Source: Actinomycetes bacterium
GTDB lineage: Bacteria > Actinomycetota > Acidimicrobiia > Acidimicrobiales > JAMCPL01
Assembly (NCBI GenBank): GCA_021816935.1
Contig: JAKAWR010000003.1
Location: 191,702 to 255,701 of the forward strand
DNA length: 64,000 bases
Direction: 5' to 3'
Shown: one piece after another, positions 33,779 through 44,300 of the stretch
Layout: each line of letters begins with the position of its first letter
Numbering within the stretch: position 1 is the stretch's first letter
The notes under the pieces: model-generated
The model's input: only the letters and a program-made list of their open reading frames with translations
Database searches by the model: none
What the model was told of the DNA's origin: nothing
Program-made: the position numbers and the translations under genes

Positions 33779-35494
33779 TTGACCGACCCCGCACCCGACC
33801 CTCTCGCCGATCTCGACGAGGCCGCTCGAATCGCCGACCTCGCCTCTTCGGTCGTGACCGATGCGGTACGGCACATTGCAACTCACGGGGGGATCGACGC
33901 CAACCAGGCCGTGGCCTACGATCTTGCGCACAGTGCATCCGCTGTCCGCGTTGCGCTCTCCGCTATCGACTTCGGCCGGCGGAGCGGAGAGGACGAAGCG
34001 GCCGTGGCGTGTGCGTTCACCGCAGATGTGGTCGCAGACCTCTTCTCGAGAATCTGGGGCAGGGAGAATGCCTGGGGCGCAAGGGCCGAGTCGCTCGTCT
34101 CTCCGGAATCACTCTTGCCGATCAGGCGCTTCACGTCGCTCTACCGCAATCCCTCCTTCCTCGAATCGACCTGGGAGATGAAGGCGGATCGCAAGCTCGG
34201 CGAGGAGTACGAGCTGGCTCGTGAGACTTTCCACCGTTTCGCCGAAGAACGGATCCGGCCGCTCGCCGAGCAGGTTCACCGGCGCAACGAGGATGTGCCT
34301 GAGGAGATCATCTCGGCCCTGGCCGAGCTGGGTGGTTTCGGTCTATCGGTTCCGGAGTCCTACGGCGGCTTCGCCACCGGTAGCGAAGGCGACTACCTCG
34401 GAATGGTGATCGCGACGGAGGAACTCTCGTGGGGCTCGCTCGGTGTGGGCGGATCGCTGATCACGAGGCCGGAGATCCTCACGCGGGCGCTCGTTGCAGG
34501 GGGGACCGAAGAGCAGAAAAGGCGCTGGCTTCCGAAGATCGCGTCGGGAGAGCAGATGGTTGCCGTGGCGGTTACCGAGCCCGACTACGGATCCGACGTG
34601 GCCGGGATCACCTGCGCCGCCAGGAAGGTGGAGCGCGGTTGGCTCGTCTCGGGGGTAAAGACGTGGTGCACCTTCGCCGCTCGCGCGGATCTACTCATGC
34701 TTCTCGCCAGGACCGACTCCGATCGCGCCAAGGGCCATCGGGGCCTGTCCCTATTCGTCGTAGAGAAGAGTAGGGCCGACGGGAGCGGCTTCCTCTTGAG
34801 CCAGGCGGCAGGCAGCTCGCTGGGGGGCGACGCGGGTAACGCCTCGGGCGACACGGCAGGGAACACCGCAGACGGCACGTTTGGCAGCGCACCGGCCGGC
34901 AGCGGGCGACTCGAGGGTAGGCCGATAGATACCATCGGGTACCGGGGGATGCACTCCTACGAACTCTCCTTCGACGAATGGCTTGTACCGGATGACTGCC
35001 TCGTCGGCGGTGACGCCGGCGTGGGAAAGGGCTTCTACCTGCAGATGCAGGGGTTCGAGAACGGCAGGCTGCAGACGGCCGCCAGGGCGCTCGGGGTCAT
35101 GCAGGCTGCCTACGACGAGGGCGTGAGCTATGCGGCCGGCAGGAAGGTATTCGGCCGTCCGATCATCGACTACCAGTTGACCAGGGTCAAGCTTGCCCGC
35201 ATGTCAACGATCATCCAGGCAACAAGGCAGTTCGCCTACGCGGTTGCCCGAATGATGGCAGCCGGAGATGGTGCCCTCGAGGCATCGATGGTCAAGGCCT
35301 ATGCCTGCAAAGCCGCAGAGTGGGTCACGCGGGAAGCGATGCAGATCCACGGCGGGATGGGGTATGCGGAGGAGTTCCCGGTCAGCAGGTATTTTGTCGA
35401 TGCAAGAGTGCTATCCATATTCGAAGGGGCGGATGAAACACTCGCCCTCAAGGTAATTGCAAGACGCCTCCTCGAACAGGCCACGTCCCAATAG
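33779..35494 (+). CDS. acyl-CoA dehydrogenase family protein with N-terminal extension
   Basis: A 571-residue flavoprotein oxidising an acyl-CoA. The first ~140 residues are a helical extension (ADLDEAARIADLASSVVTDA) not present in short-chain enzymes. The normal N-terminal, middle (AVAVTEPDYGSDVAG, VSGVKTWCTFAARADLLMLL) and C-terminal domains follow. The last of these has MQIHGGMGYAEEFPVSRYF and the FEGADETL catalytic segment. A ~40-residue Gly/Asp/Thr-rich insertion (around 345-385) splits the middle domain. TTG 33779 with GAAAGGA upstream is chosen; the frame stays open back into the MITE, so the true start is uncertain. Next gene is an FAD-dependent ferredoxin reductase, a possible electron partner. 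Confidence 0.83.
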   Translation: MTDPAPDPLADLDEAARIADLASSVVTDAVRHIATHGGIDANQAVAYDLAHSASAVRVALSAIDFGRRSGEDEAAVACAFTADVVADLFSRIWGRENAWGARAESLVSPESLLPIRRFTSLYRNPSFLESTWEMKADRKLGEEYELARETFHRFAEERIRPLAEQVHRRNEDVPEEIISALAELGGFGLSVPESYGGFATGSEGDYLGMVIATEELSWGSLGVGGSLITRPEILTRALVAGGTEEQKRRWLPKIASGEQMVAVAVTEPDYGSDVAGITCAARKVERGWLVSGVKTWCTFAARADLLMLLARTDSDRAKGHRGLSLFVVEKSRADGSGFLLSQAAGSSLGGDAGNASGDTAGNTADGTFGSAPAGSGRLEGRPIDTIGYRGMHSYELSFDEWLVPDDCLVGGDAGVGKGFYLQMQGFENGRLQTAARALGVMQAAYDEGVSYAAGRKVFGRPIIDYQLTRVKLARMSTIIQATRQFAYAVARMMAAGDGALEASMVKAYACKAAEWVTREAMQIHGGMGYAEEFPVSRYFVDARVLSIFEGADETLALKVIARRLLEQATSQ

Positions 35495-35543
35495 GAGGGC
35501 TTGCGCTGCATCAAGGGAGCGGCACCAAGGGAAAGGAGCAGCG

Positions 35544-36773
35544 ATGCCCACTTCGCAGACTTTCGTAATCGTCGGGGCAAGCCTCGCCGGCGCAAAAGCC
35601 GCTGAGGAGCTTCGGCGTGCTGGGTTCGGTGGTCGCATCGTCCTGATCGGCGAGGAAGCGGTCCGGCCGTACGAACGCCCCCCTCTCTCCAAGGCCTACC
35701 TTCAAGGGGCGGCCGGTTTCGACAAGGCAGCCGTGCATGACGAATCGTGGTACACAGACCACGATGTCGACCTCCTCGTGTCCACTGCCGTCATCTCAAT
35801 CGACACCGGGACCGCCACGGTGGCACTGTCCACCGGAGAGTCTGTCCGCTACGACCGCCTCCTCATCGCAACCGGGTGCTCGCCCCGCAAGCTGTCCGTA
35901 CCCGGCTCGGACCTGCCGGGCGTCCACTACCTGCGCACGATCGAGGACTCCGATGCGATACGCCAGGCGATCGCAGCCAACGGCCATATTGTCATCATCG
36001 GAGCCGGATGGATCGGCACTGAGGTGGCCGCCTCAGCGCGCCTGGCGGGCGCCGAGGTCGATCTGGTGGATATGGCCTCCAGCCCGCTGGAGGCGTCCCT
36101 TGGTCCGGAGATCGCCGCTGTCTACCGGGACATCCATCTGGAACACAGCGTCAGGATGCACATGAACACGACCGTAGAGGCGATCAGGGGAGCAGGCGTC
36201 GTCGAAGAGGTCGTGCTGGCAGGAGGCAACACCGTGCCTGCTGCGGCGGTCGTGATCGGCGTGGGCGCAGCACCGAGAGCGGAGCTCGCGCTTGCAGCCG
36301 GCATCGAGGTAGAGGACGGGATCGCGACAGACCAGTTCATGGAGACAAGCGTCCCCGGCGTGTACGCAGCTGGCGACGTCGCTTGCACGTACTACCCGTT
36401 CTACGGAACCCGTATCAGGCTGGAGCACTGGGACGCTGCCATCAACCAGGGCAAGGCCGCGGCCCGGTCCATGCTCGGGGAGCAGGAACCCTACGACCGG
36501 ATCCCGTACCTCTACTCCGATCAGTACGATGTCGGCATGGAGTACACCGGTTACGCGCGGACGTGGGACCGCGTAGTCGTCCGTGGAGACGCGTCCTCGA
36601 GGGAGTTCATCGCCTTCTGGATCAAAGATGGCCGCGTTGCCGCCGGCATGAACGTCAACATCTGGGACGTAGCCGACCGGATCGAATCGCTTGTGCGCTC
36701 GAGGCAGCCCGTGAAGGAATCCCGCTTGGCCGATCCGTCCGAGGACCTCACCTCCCTCGTGCCGGAAACCTGA
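35544..36773 (+). CDS. FAD-dependent ferredoxin/rubredoxin-type reductase
   Basis: A 409-residue class of pyridine nucleotide-disulfide oxidoreductase without the redox cysteines (rhodocoxin/putidaredoxin reductase type). FAD Rossmann motif: VIVGASLAGAKAAEELRRAG (8-27). NAD(P)H motif: IVIIGAGWIGTEVAASARLAG near 148. Further on are the second FAD signature GVYAAGDVA and the C-terminal HWDAAINQGKAAARSM and YLYSDQYDVGMEYTG. It reduces a small ferredoxin serving a P450 or oxygenase. No such partner is adjacent; the upstream neighbour is an acyl-CoA dehydrogenase 49 bp away. ATG 35544 with AAAGGAG upstream. Confidence 0.9.
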   Translation: MPTSQTFVIVGASLAGAKAAEELRRAGFGGRIVLIGEEAVRPYERPPLSKAYLQGAAGFDKAAVHDESWYTDHDVDLLVSTAVISIDTGTATVALSTGESVRYDRLLIATGCSPRKLSVPGSDLPGVHYLRTIEDSDAIRQAIAANGHIVIIGAGWIGTEVAASARLAGAEVDLVDMASSPLEASLGPEIAAVYRDIHLEHSVRMHMNTTVEAIRGAGVVEEVVLAGGNTVPAAAVVIGVGAAPRAELALAAGIEVEDGIATDQFMETSVPGVYAAGDVACTYYPFYGTRIRLEHWDAAINQGKAAARSMLGEQEPYDRIPYLYSDQYDVGMEYTGYARTWDRVVVRGDASSREFIAFWIKDGRVAAGMNVNIWDVADRIESLVRSRQPVKESRLADPSEDLTSLVPET

Positions 36774-36932
36774 TCTCGGGTAGGCATCCCTATGGTCGCC
36801 CGCGTTCCGAACCGGAGAGTGGATATGGTGGTCATGCCTTCAGCGGGCGGGCGCCGGAACAGGAGTGGCCCAGCGACGCGGCGACCTCATGGGTTCGCGG
36901 GGAGTGAGGTGCCGGCTACGTTTTCCTGATGC

Positions 36933-38090
36933 TTACGCGCCCTGCGTGACGCTGTCCTCTTCGCCGGCCTCCTCTTCACCGGGCTCCACCTCGTTGGCCC
37001 CATCCCTGCACACCTCTCCCTCATCTCCGAGCCCGGGACTATCCCCGTCAGCTCGCAAGCCGAGTGGCGCGCCCCCCGGATCGCCCCTTCCCCGGAGCCA
37101 CAGCCAGGCGAACCAGCCAGCCCCCGCAGCAAACAACACGAGCCCCGCCACCTGTACGAGAACCGATCCGAGATGCCCGGGATAAGCAAGCCACAAATGC
37201 TCCTCCGTGGCCCGCTCGATCCCCCACAGGCCGACCGTCGCCGATACGATCAGGCCCGCTGGAGCGACCAGCGCCACTGGCATAGCGCTGCGCGACGATA
37301 TGCCCGCTCCTCGCTGCGCCGACGGTTCGCTCTCCTCCCTCACCGCCTCATCTTCCTCGACGCTGTCCACGACCTCCGTTGCCGCCCCCCCAACCGCGCC
37401 GTCCGCTGCCACTTCCGGCGCCCCTTTCAAAGAGTCCTCCGCTACCGCCCTATCCAACGCCAGCTCTGCCACCACCTCTTCCCCGCTGTCCGCATCAACC
37501 GCCGCCGGCCGCCGCTGAACCAGGTACCTCTCGAGACGGATCACGACGAGGAAGATCGCGAAGCTGAGGACAGCCTGGAAAATCGGCACGGGCAGGCGCT
37601 TGCCGGCCTGGTCCGCGTAGTACATACCGAACCACCGCGTGGTCGGATGTCCCCCGCCGGCGATCATGAGCTGCGGACCAAGAAGCCTGCCGACACCCCA
37701 TGCGGCAATCAGCACAGGAGCCACCATATCGGCCAGCTGGACAAGCGTGAGATCCTTGAAGCGCCGCCGTGCCATCACGAACCCGACCGGTATGCCCCCC
37801 AGCAACCCCCCGAAAGAGGAGAGGCCACCATGCCAGACCTGGATGATCTGGCCGGGACTGGCTTCGTAATACGATAGGTTCGCCAGCACATGCATGGCTC
37901 GTGCCCCAACCACCGCCGCTATGATCACCCCTATGAAAACTCCCGCGACCCAATCGGACGGATAGCCCCTCTTTCTCAGTCTCCGGCAGAAGTAGGAGTA
38001 CGCGAACCAGAACGTGACCGCTAGGCCGATCCCGTAAGTATGCACGGCAAGGGGTCCGATATGAAAGACCACCGGTACAGGCTTCACCAC
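36933..38090 (-). CDS. lgt: prolipoprotein diacylglyceryl transferase family protein (divergent)
   Basis: A 385-residue polytopic membrane protein. Family markers: HTYGIGLAVTFWFAYSYF (17-34), VWHGGLSSFGGLLGG (85-99) and an Arg in WGVGRLLGPQLM (131-142), which takes the place of the usual GRxGNFxN sequence. Lgt moves diacylglycerol from phosphatidylglycerol to the lipobox Cys. The Asn of the classic motif is not obvious, so it could be a paralogue with another role. A long acidic, low-complexity segment (195-270) is inserted before the last helices, and the C-terminal 45 residues are acidic. ATG 38090. A lipoprotein substrate is encoded at 25115. Confidence 0.7.
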   Translation of the reverse strand: MVKPVPVVFHIGPLAVHTYGIGLAVTFWFAYSYFCRRLRKRGYPSDWVAGVFIGVIIAAVVGARAMHVLANLSYYEASPGQIIQVWHGGLSSFGGLLGGIPVGFVMARRRFKDLTLVQLADMVAPVLIAAWGVGRLLGPQLMIAGGGHPTTRWFGMYYADQAGKRLPVPIFQAVLSFAIFLVVIRLERYLVQRRPAAVDADSGEEVVAELALDRAVAEDSLKGAPEVAADGAVGGAATEVVDSVEEDEAVREESEPSAQRGAGISSRSAMPVALVAPAGLIVSATVGLWGIERATEEHLWLAYPGHLGSVLVQVAGLVLFAAGAGWFAWLWLRGRGDPGGAPLGLRADGDSPGLGDEGEVCRDGANEVEPGEEEAGEEDSVTQGA

Positions 38091-38142
38091 TCCAGGCTAC
38101 AACACCCATACGGCAGCTCACGGTCGCAGATCCCGGAACGCG

Positions 38143-38178
38143 GAAATCCCCCGCACCAGGACGGATACGGGGGATTTC
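38143..38178 (-). terminator. stem-loop terminator-like hairpin
   Basis: GAAATCCCCCG (38143-38153) pairs perfectly with CGGGGGATTTC (38168-38178) across a 14-nt loop, in the 129-bp gap between lgt and the anti-sigma-like gene. It lies 42 bp after that gene's stop on the minus strand. No U-tract follows, but the stem is strong. Confidence 0.6.
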
Positions 38179-38219
38179 GTTGGTACAAGGAGAACTATGC
38201 CGCCTGCCGGCCCCTCCGA

Positions 38220-39302
38220 TCAGTTGTCCGTTGACTTGGTGGAAGACTGCGATCCGGACCCATGCGAGCTGTCCCCCGAGCTGTGGTCAGTGCTCGTCGT
38301 TGAAGACGTTCCCGATCCGGATGAGCTGTCCCCCGAGCTGTGGTCAGTACTCGTAGAGCTGGTCGTATCTGACGAGGAGCCGGAGCCGCGGTCCGTACTG
38401 GTCGAGCCGCCATGGCCGCCAGAATGCGTCTCGGTCGGTTCCGTCGTCTGGGGCGGTTCGTGCTGAGTAGTCTCGGTCGGTTCCGTCGTCTGGGGCGGTT
38501 CGTGCTGAGTAGTCTCGGTCGGTTCCGTCGTCTGGGGCGGTTCGTGCCGGGTAGTGTCAGTCGGCTCCGTCGTGGTGCTCGTCGCTCCTGAGCTCGACGA
38601 GCTGTTCCCGGGCGTCACGCCTGCACACAACTGACCGACGCTCTCGCCCGCGGCAGCGGCAGCCTTCTCCAGGTTGGCCTCTGCCTGGTCATGCGAGCTG
38701 GGGTGGCTGGCGGCAGAGGAGTAGGCCTCGCAGAGGCCGTACTTCGCAGGACCGCTTGCATCCGGCCCGCGCGCTACCGTTCCACTGCTAGCGCTAGACG
38801 TTGACGGCGCTCCCGGATTGCCGCCCGGCACGCTCCCGTTGCCGGTAGTGTCCCTGGTTCCATGAGAGTGGTTGGGGTTCGGAACCGAAATCCCCACATG
38901 CGACAGAGCACCGGAAACGGCTGACTGCACAGGGGCAGGAAGCGCCCCCACGGCTGCAGCCCCCCCTCCGCCGACCACCGCAACTGTAACCGCTATGCCG
39001 GCCACCTTGGCGGCCACTGTATGTCCGAGTACTGCTTTACCTATCATTGTGTGCCTCCCAATTGCACGTCTCCCGAGCCGGGCCAGTCCTTTACTGACCG
39101 GAGTGCCGGGGATACCACGGACAGCACCGGTCACCGCAGAAACGGCATGCTGGCGGCCTGCCAGCTCGGCAGCCTGAGCGGGAGCCTTAGCGGCTCTCGC
39201 CAGTGATGCCACCCTGGCAAGGCCTGGGGGTGCGTCCTCGGGGTGCATGAGGCCACTCAGAAGCCGTTCTATGGTGGTGTTGTCCAGTGGTATCCCGGCC
39301 AT
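38220..39302 (-). CDS. putative anti-sigma factor with Ser/Thr-rich repeat stalk
   Basis: A 360-residue membrane protein. The N-terminal ~50 residues (MAGIPLDNTTIERLLSGLMH, PEDAPPGLARVASLA) resemble the sigma-binding domains of non-zinc anti-sigma factors in actinobacteria. A membrane helix follows (around 96-122, AAKVAGIAVTVAVVGGGGAA). The outer part is a Ser/Thr/Gly-rich stalk. It includes 14-residue TTEPTETTQHEPPQ repeats and SSTTSTDHSSGDSS repeats at the end. It starts 82 bp after the ECF sigma factor gene on the same strand, which supports the anti-sigma role. ATG 39302. The interaction has not been seen, only inferred. Confidence 0.6.
   Translation of the reverse strand: MAGIPLDNTTIERLLSGLMHPEDAPPGLARVASLARAAKAPAQAAELAGRQHAVSAVTGAVRGIPGTPVSKGLARLGRRAIGRHTMIGKAVLGHTVAAKVAGIAVTVAVVGGGGAAAVGALPAPVQSAVSGALSHVGISVPNPNHSHGTRDTTGNGSVPGGNPGAPSTSSASSGTVARGPDASGPAKYGLCEAYSSAASHPSSHDQAEANLEKAAAAAGESVGQLCAGVTPGNSSSSSGATSTTTEPTDTTRHEPPQTTEPTETTQHEPPQTTEPTETTQHEPPQTTEPTETHSGGHGGSTSTDRGSGSSSDTTSSTSTDHSSGDSSSGSGTSSTTSTDHSSGDSSHGSGSQSSTKSTDN
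38429..38575 (-). repeat. 42-bp tandem repeat, 3.5 copies
   Basis: Units starting TCTCGGTCGGTTCCGTCGTC occur at 38429, 38471 and 38513, with a fourth partial copy at 38555. They are in frame and encode a 14-residue Thr/Pro/His segment of the anti-sigma-like protein stalk. A second, 60-bp-spaced repeat, GAGCTGTCCCCCGAGCTGTG, lies at about 38267 and 38327. Confidence 0.85.
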
Positions 39303-39384
39303 CACATATTCCAAACGAACGAGGGCCACAATGCGTTACACATTTCTCGAGATGTCCCGCGGGCCGGCAGGATTACCGAGCCGT

Positions 39385-39972
39385 TCATCGGCTTCCCTTC
39401 CTCTCGGGAGACTGCCGGGCGATCCGCTCCAGCGCGCGATGCGTGAGCACTCTCACCGTTCCCGGCCTCTTGCCTATGATCCTGGCAACCTCAGATACGG
39501 AGAGGCCACCAAGCACCCTCAGGACGATGACTTCTGCCTGGTCATGCGCAAGCCCCGCGGTCAGCTGAGCCACGGCCTCCTGAGCAGTCATATTGGCCAC
39601 CAGCTCATCGGCGGGATCTCCCGTGCCGGCGCCGCCAGCCCCGCCCGCGTACCCGTACAGCACTTCGGGCTCCACGAATACGATCCTGCTACGCGCCATC
39701 CGCCTCCGGTGATCAACCACCCGATGCCGGGCGATCGTGAAAAGCCACGCCTTGAAGTGCCGCTCGTCGCCCTTGAACCGCTTGAGGCTCTGAGCAACAG
39801 CCAGCCACACGTCACCCTCGAGATCTTCTGCAACGTCCGGCTGCTCCCACCGCAAGTACCGGATGAGCAGGGGATGGTATGTCTCGTAAAGAGATCCAAC
39901 CGCTTCATTGTCACCGCGCTTTGCCGCTTCCAGCACGGCGGCAAACTCGCCGGAACCGTCGTTTCGGATCAC
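39385..39972 (-). CDS. ECF-type RNA polymerase sigma factor
   Basis: A 195-residue sigma-70 family factor with region 2 (AAKRGDNEAVGSLYETYHPL, then WLFTIARHRVVDHRRRMAR) and region 4 (LAHDQAEVIVLRVLGGLSVS, then VARIIGKRPGTVRVLTHRAL). Linker Gly-rich (around 112-122). GTG 39972 with GAGGA 8 nt upstream was chosen, placing it just after the stop of the GT87-like gene. Longer in-frame starts would overlap that gene. It likely directs transcription of its own operon and stress genes. Partner: the anti-sigma-like protein at 38220. Confidence 0.88.
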   Translation of the reverse strand: MIRNDGSGEFAAVLEAAKRGDNEAVGSLYETYHPLLIRYLRWEQPDVAEDLEGDVWLAVAQSLKRFKGDERHFKAWLFTIARHRVVDHRRRMARSRIVFVEPEVLYGYAGGAGGAGTGDPADELVANMTAQEAVAQLTAGLAHDQAEVIVLRVLGGLSVSEVARIIGKRPGTVRVLTHRALERIARQSPERKGSR

Positions 39973-39974
39973 CG

Positions 39975-41342
39975 CTAATCCTCGGAACCTGAGGACCTCA
40001 ACCTGGACGTTTGCAGCCGGGGCAGCCTGCAGCGCTGGCTGCGGCTGTCCCACAGCGCCCCGGCAAGGGCCACCGCTATCGACGAGTTACGCAGGGCCAG
40101 GTTGAGGTGGTAAACCTCGGTCCAGTACCATGACCAGGCACGCGAGTAGCTCTGGATAAGCGTGAACGTGATCGATGCATCCACGAAATCGACCAGTCCT
40201 GCGACCATGATCCCGGCATAGGTCCAACCGGGCCATCCTGCCATGAGGCCGAACACGAGGATCCACACCATGTACTGCGGCGAGAACGTCTTGTTGAGAA
40301 GGATGAAGAATGTGAAGGTCGCGGCGGCAGCAACCTCCGCGGTTGCCCGCCTGTGGAGCACCCTCCAGATAAAGAAGGCGGCGAACCCACCGACCAGAAC
40401 AGCGATCAGCGCATCGAACCCGGCGATCGGCCATCCGGAAACGATATGGAGCTCATAGAGAATGCCGCTCGTGTCGTGTCGCGTGGCATTGAAGCTGTAG
40501 AAATCCCCCCATTTGACCGGATTCAAAGCGACAAACGGCAAGTTGACAACGGCGGCGAAGGCAACCGACCCACCAAGGAGACGAACGAGGTTGCGGCGCG
40601 CCGCACTGCCTTCCGGTGGTGCCGCGACCCGTCCCGCCGCCGGTGCGGCGACCCTCCCCTTCCGCGTTTGCGCCGACCGTTCCTCCCCCCATAACTCGGC
40701 CGCGCAGAAGAGCAACAACACCGCCGGGAAGAGCTTCGCGAAAGTACCGGCCGACAGCCACACGCCGGCAAGCAGGTAGCGCCTGCGCCGGTAGGCGTCC
40801 CAACCGAGCAACATCAGAGCAATCGCCAGCATGTCCCAGTTGAGAAGCGCGTAGAAGACAAGGAGCGGCGACAGGGCGAAAATCCATGCCCGGCGGGGAG
40901 CCGAGCGGTAGAGCAGCCAGACCGACACGATCACGCAGATCCCGAGCCCCGCGGCACTGGCTGCAAAATACCCCTGCACGCCCGGGAACCAGGCGGCGAC
41001 CCACATGAACAGGCCGGTCAGGACCGGATACTCGATGGCGGTATGAATATAAGGTGCCGCGTGGTTGTACAGGGCATGCACTCTGTAAAGGTGGAGCACA
41101 TCGGAGTAGGAGAGGTGGTGCCAGGACCACCTCTCGTAAGCCGCCAGATGGTGCGCCGTCACGGACCGCGGAGGGCGCAGGCGTAGATACGACCATAGCG
41201 TCCATCCGCCAGCCGCCAGCGCCGGAGCAACCCACCCGTACGATCCACGCAGGAACGCCTCGAACCTGTGTAGTACCGTCACGCCGTCGCCGGGAATCGC
41301 CGCCTCTCTCTCTTCGGCGTCGCCACGGGCACCGGCTCCCAC
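39975..41342 (-). CDS. polytopic membrane glycosyltransferase-like protein (GT87/DUF2029 type)
   Basis: A 455-residue protein with about 10 transmembrane helices and large periplasmic N-terminal loop (LYNHAAPYIHTAIEYPVLTG). The Tyr/Pro-rich loop with EYPVL, a run of helices with FAKLFPAVLLLFCAAELWG, and LLNKTFSPQYMVWIL are typical of GT87-like mannosyltransferases of the PimE type. These use polyprenyl-phosphate sugars outside the membrane. A charged insertion (228-258) has two GRVAAP repeats. GTG 41342. It lies 9 bp after atpC and 2 bp before the sigma factor gene, so it could be read by the atp transcript. Confidence 0.7.
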   Translation of the reverse strand: MGAGARGDAEEREAAIPGDGVTVLHRFEAFLRGSYGWVAPALAAGGWTLWSYLRLRPPRSVTAHHLAAYERWSWHHLSYSDVLHLYRVHALYNHAAPYIHTAIEYPVLTGLFMWVAAWFPGVQGYFAASAAGLGICVIVSVWLLYRSAPRRAWIFALSPLLVFYALLNWDMLAIALMLLGWDAYRRRRYLLAGVWLSAGTFAKLFPAVLLLFCAAELWGEERSAQTRKGRVAAPAAGRVAAPPEGSAARRNLVRLLGGSVAFAAVVNLPFVALNPVKWGDFYSFNATRHDTSGILYELHIVSGWPIAGFDALIAVLVGGFAAFFIWRVLHRRATAEVAAAATFTFFILLNKTFSPQYMVWILVFGLMAGWPGWTYAGIMVAGLVDFVDASITFTLIQSYSRAWSWYWTEVYHLNLALRNSSIAVALAGALWDSRSQRCRLPRLQTSRLRSSGSED

Positions 41343-41351
41343 TGGCGCTCC

Positions 41352-43072
<1,721 letters not shown>

Positions 43073-43134
43073 TCACTCATGGGCAGGGTTCCACCCACCG
43101 TTATCCTCGCCGACGGGGATTCCGCTCGGCCGGC

Positions 43135-44232
43135 TCACTCCTCCTCCGCCTCCCGCAACGCCTCCGCGCCGCCTACGATCTCCATTATCTCGGTCGTGAT
43201 CGCATCCTGGCGAACCCGGTTCACCGCTCTCGTAAGGGTCTTGACGATCTCCTCGGCATTGTCCGTCGCTGCCGCCATAGCCCTCTGCCGGAAGGACAGC
43301 TCGCTTGCCGCCGCCTCCAGTAGCGCCGCGAAAACAGCCGCCTCGACATATCGTGGCACGAGTAGACTTAGCAGGTCCGCTGGCTCGGGTTCTGTCTCGA
43401 GGTATCCCGATCCGGCACGCAGCAGGGCCGATCCCCGCCCGCCCGGCGCGCCGGAGGCCGGGGCCGTCTCGGCGCTGGCACCCATCGAACCGCCGGCCTC
43501 GGTCGGCCCGCTCTCGGCCGGGTTGTGCTCCGCAGAACCACCTCCCTCGACAAGCACCATCCCGAGAAGTGCGGCAAGTTCCGGCGGAACGCTGAGGGGA
43601 AGCACCTGACGCGCCTCTACCGCCTGTGAACCGGCTGAACGGTATCGCGTCGACACGATGACCACCTTTGACAACTCGCCAGCCATGTAAGGCTCGACGA
43701 GGGCCGCCGCTATCCGGCTCGCGTCCTCGAAACCTGGCTTGTCCGAGAAGCCTGTGAACTGCTCGGTAATCTCATACCCCCGGAAACGAAAATAAGCAAC
43801 AGCCTTCTTCCCCACGGTTACAAGCCTGTAGCGCCCGCCGGAGCCGCCCGGGACAGCACTAGCCGCACTCGGACTGCCGCCTTCGGCACTCTCCTCTCCC
43901 GGCCCTGCGAGACGCTTCAATTGCCCGGTTGCCGCCCTGAGCACCGACATGTTGTAGCCGCCGCATAGACCCCGGTCGGCAACCATCACGCACAGCCCCG
44001 TAGGCCCGTCGCCGGAGACTTCCGTAAAGCGCGCCCCGTCCCGGCCGGCCTCGTGCAGCACGCCGGCGAGAGCGCTCTCCAGTGCCGACTCGTACGGAGC
44101 GGACGCTTTCAGGCGAGCTTGGGCCTTCATGATCCTCGACGCCGCGATCAGCTCCATCGCCCGCGTGATTTTCATCGTGGCCTGCACGCTCTTGATACGC
44201 CGGCGCAGGATCCTTTCCTGGGCGCCGGGCAT
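43135..44232 (-). CDS. atpG: F1Fo ATP synthase gamma subunit with long insertions
   Basis: A 365-residue central rotor subunit. Family ends are clear: RRRIKSVQATMKITRAMELI at the N-terminus and AMAAATDNAEEIVKTLTRAVNRVRQ at the C-terminus, with DRGLCGGYN (91-99). It is longer than the usual ~300 residues because of two low-complexity insertions. One is around 115-135 (Ser/Gly/Ala), the other about 235-290 (GSAEHNPAESGPTEAGGSMG onward). Mycobacterial gamma also carries an actinobacterial loop, but these are larger. ATG 44232, 68 bp after atpA. Confidence 0.93.
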   Translation of the reverse strand: MPGAQERILRRRIKSVQATMKITRAMELIAASRIMKAQARLKASAPYESALESALAGVLHEAGRDGARFTEVSGDGPTGLCVMVADRGLCGGYNMSVLRAATGQLKRLAGPGEESAEGGSPSAASAVPGGSGGRYRLVTVGKKAVAYFRFRGYEITEQFTGFSDKPGFEDASRIAAALVEPYMAGELSKVVIVSTRYRSAGSQAVEARQVLPLSVPPELAALLGMVLVEGGGSAEHNPAESGPTEAGGSMGASAETAPASGAPGGRGSALLRAGSGYLETEPEPADLLSLLVPRYVEAAVFAALLEAAASELSFRQRAMAAATDNAEEIVKTLTRAVNRVRQDAITTEIMEIVGGAEALREAEEE

Positions 44233-44300
44233 CTACCGCCGCCCCTCTCGCGTCGACCGCATCAACGCCGGACTCGCCCGCAGAGCCTCAGCCAACCGCC

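Noticed and set aside
38429..38575. CRISPR-like regular repeats
   Set aside because: Units are contiguous with no unique spacers, in frame within a coding sequence, and no cas genes are near.
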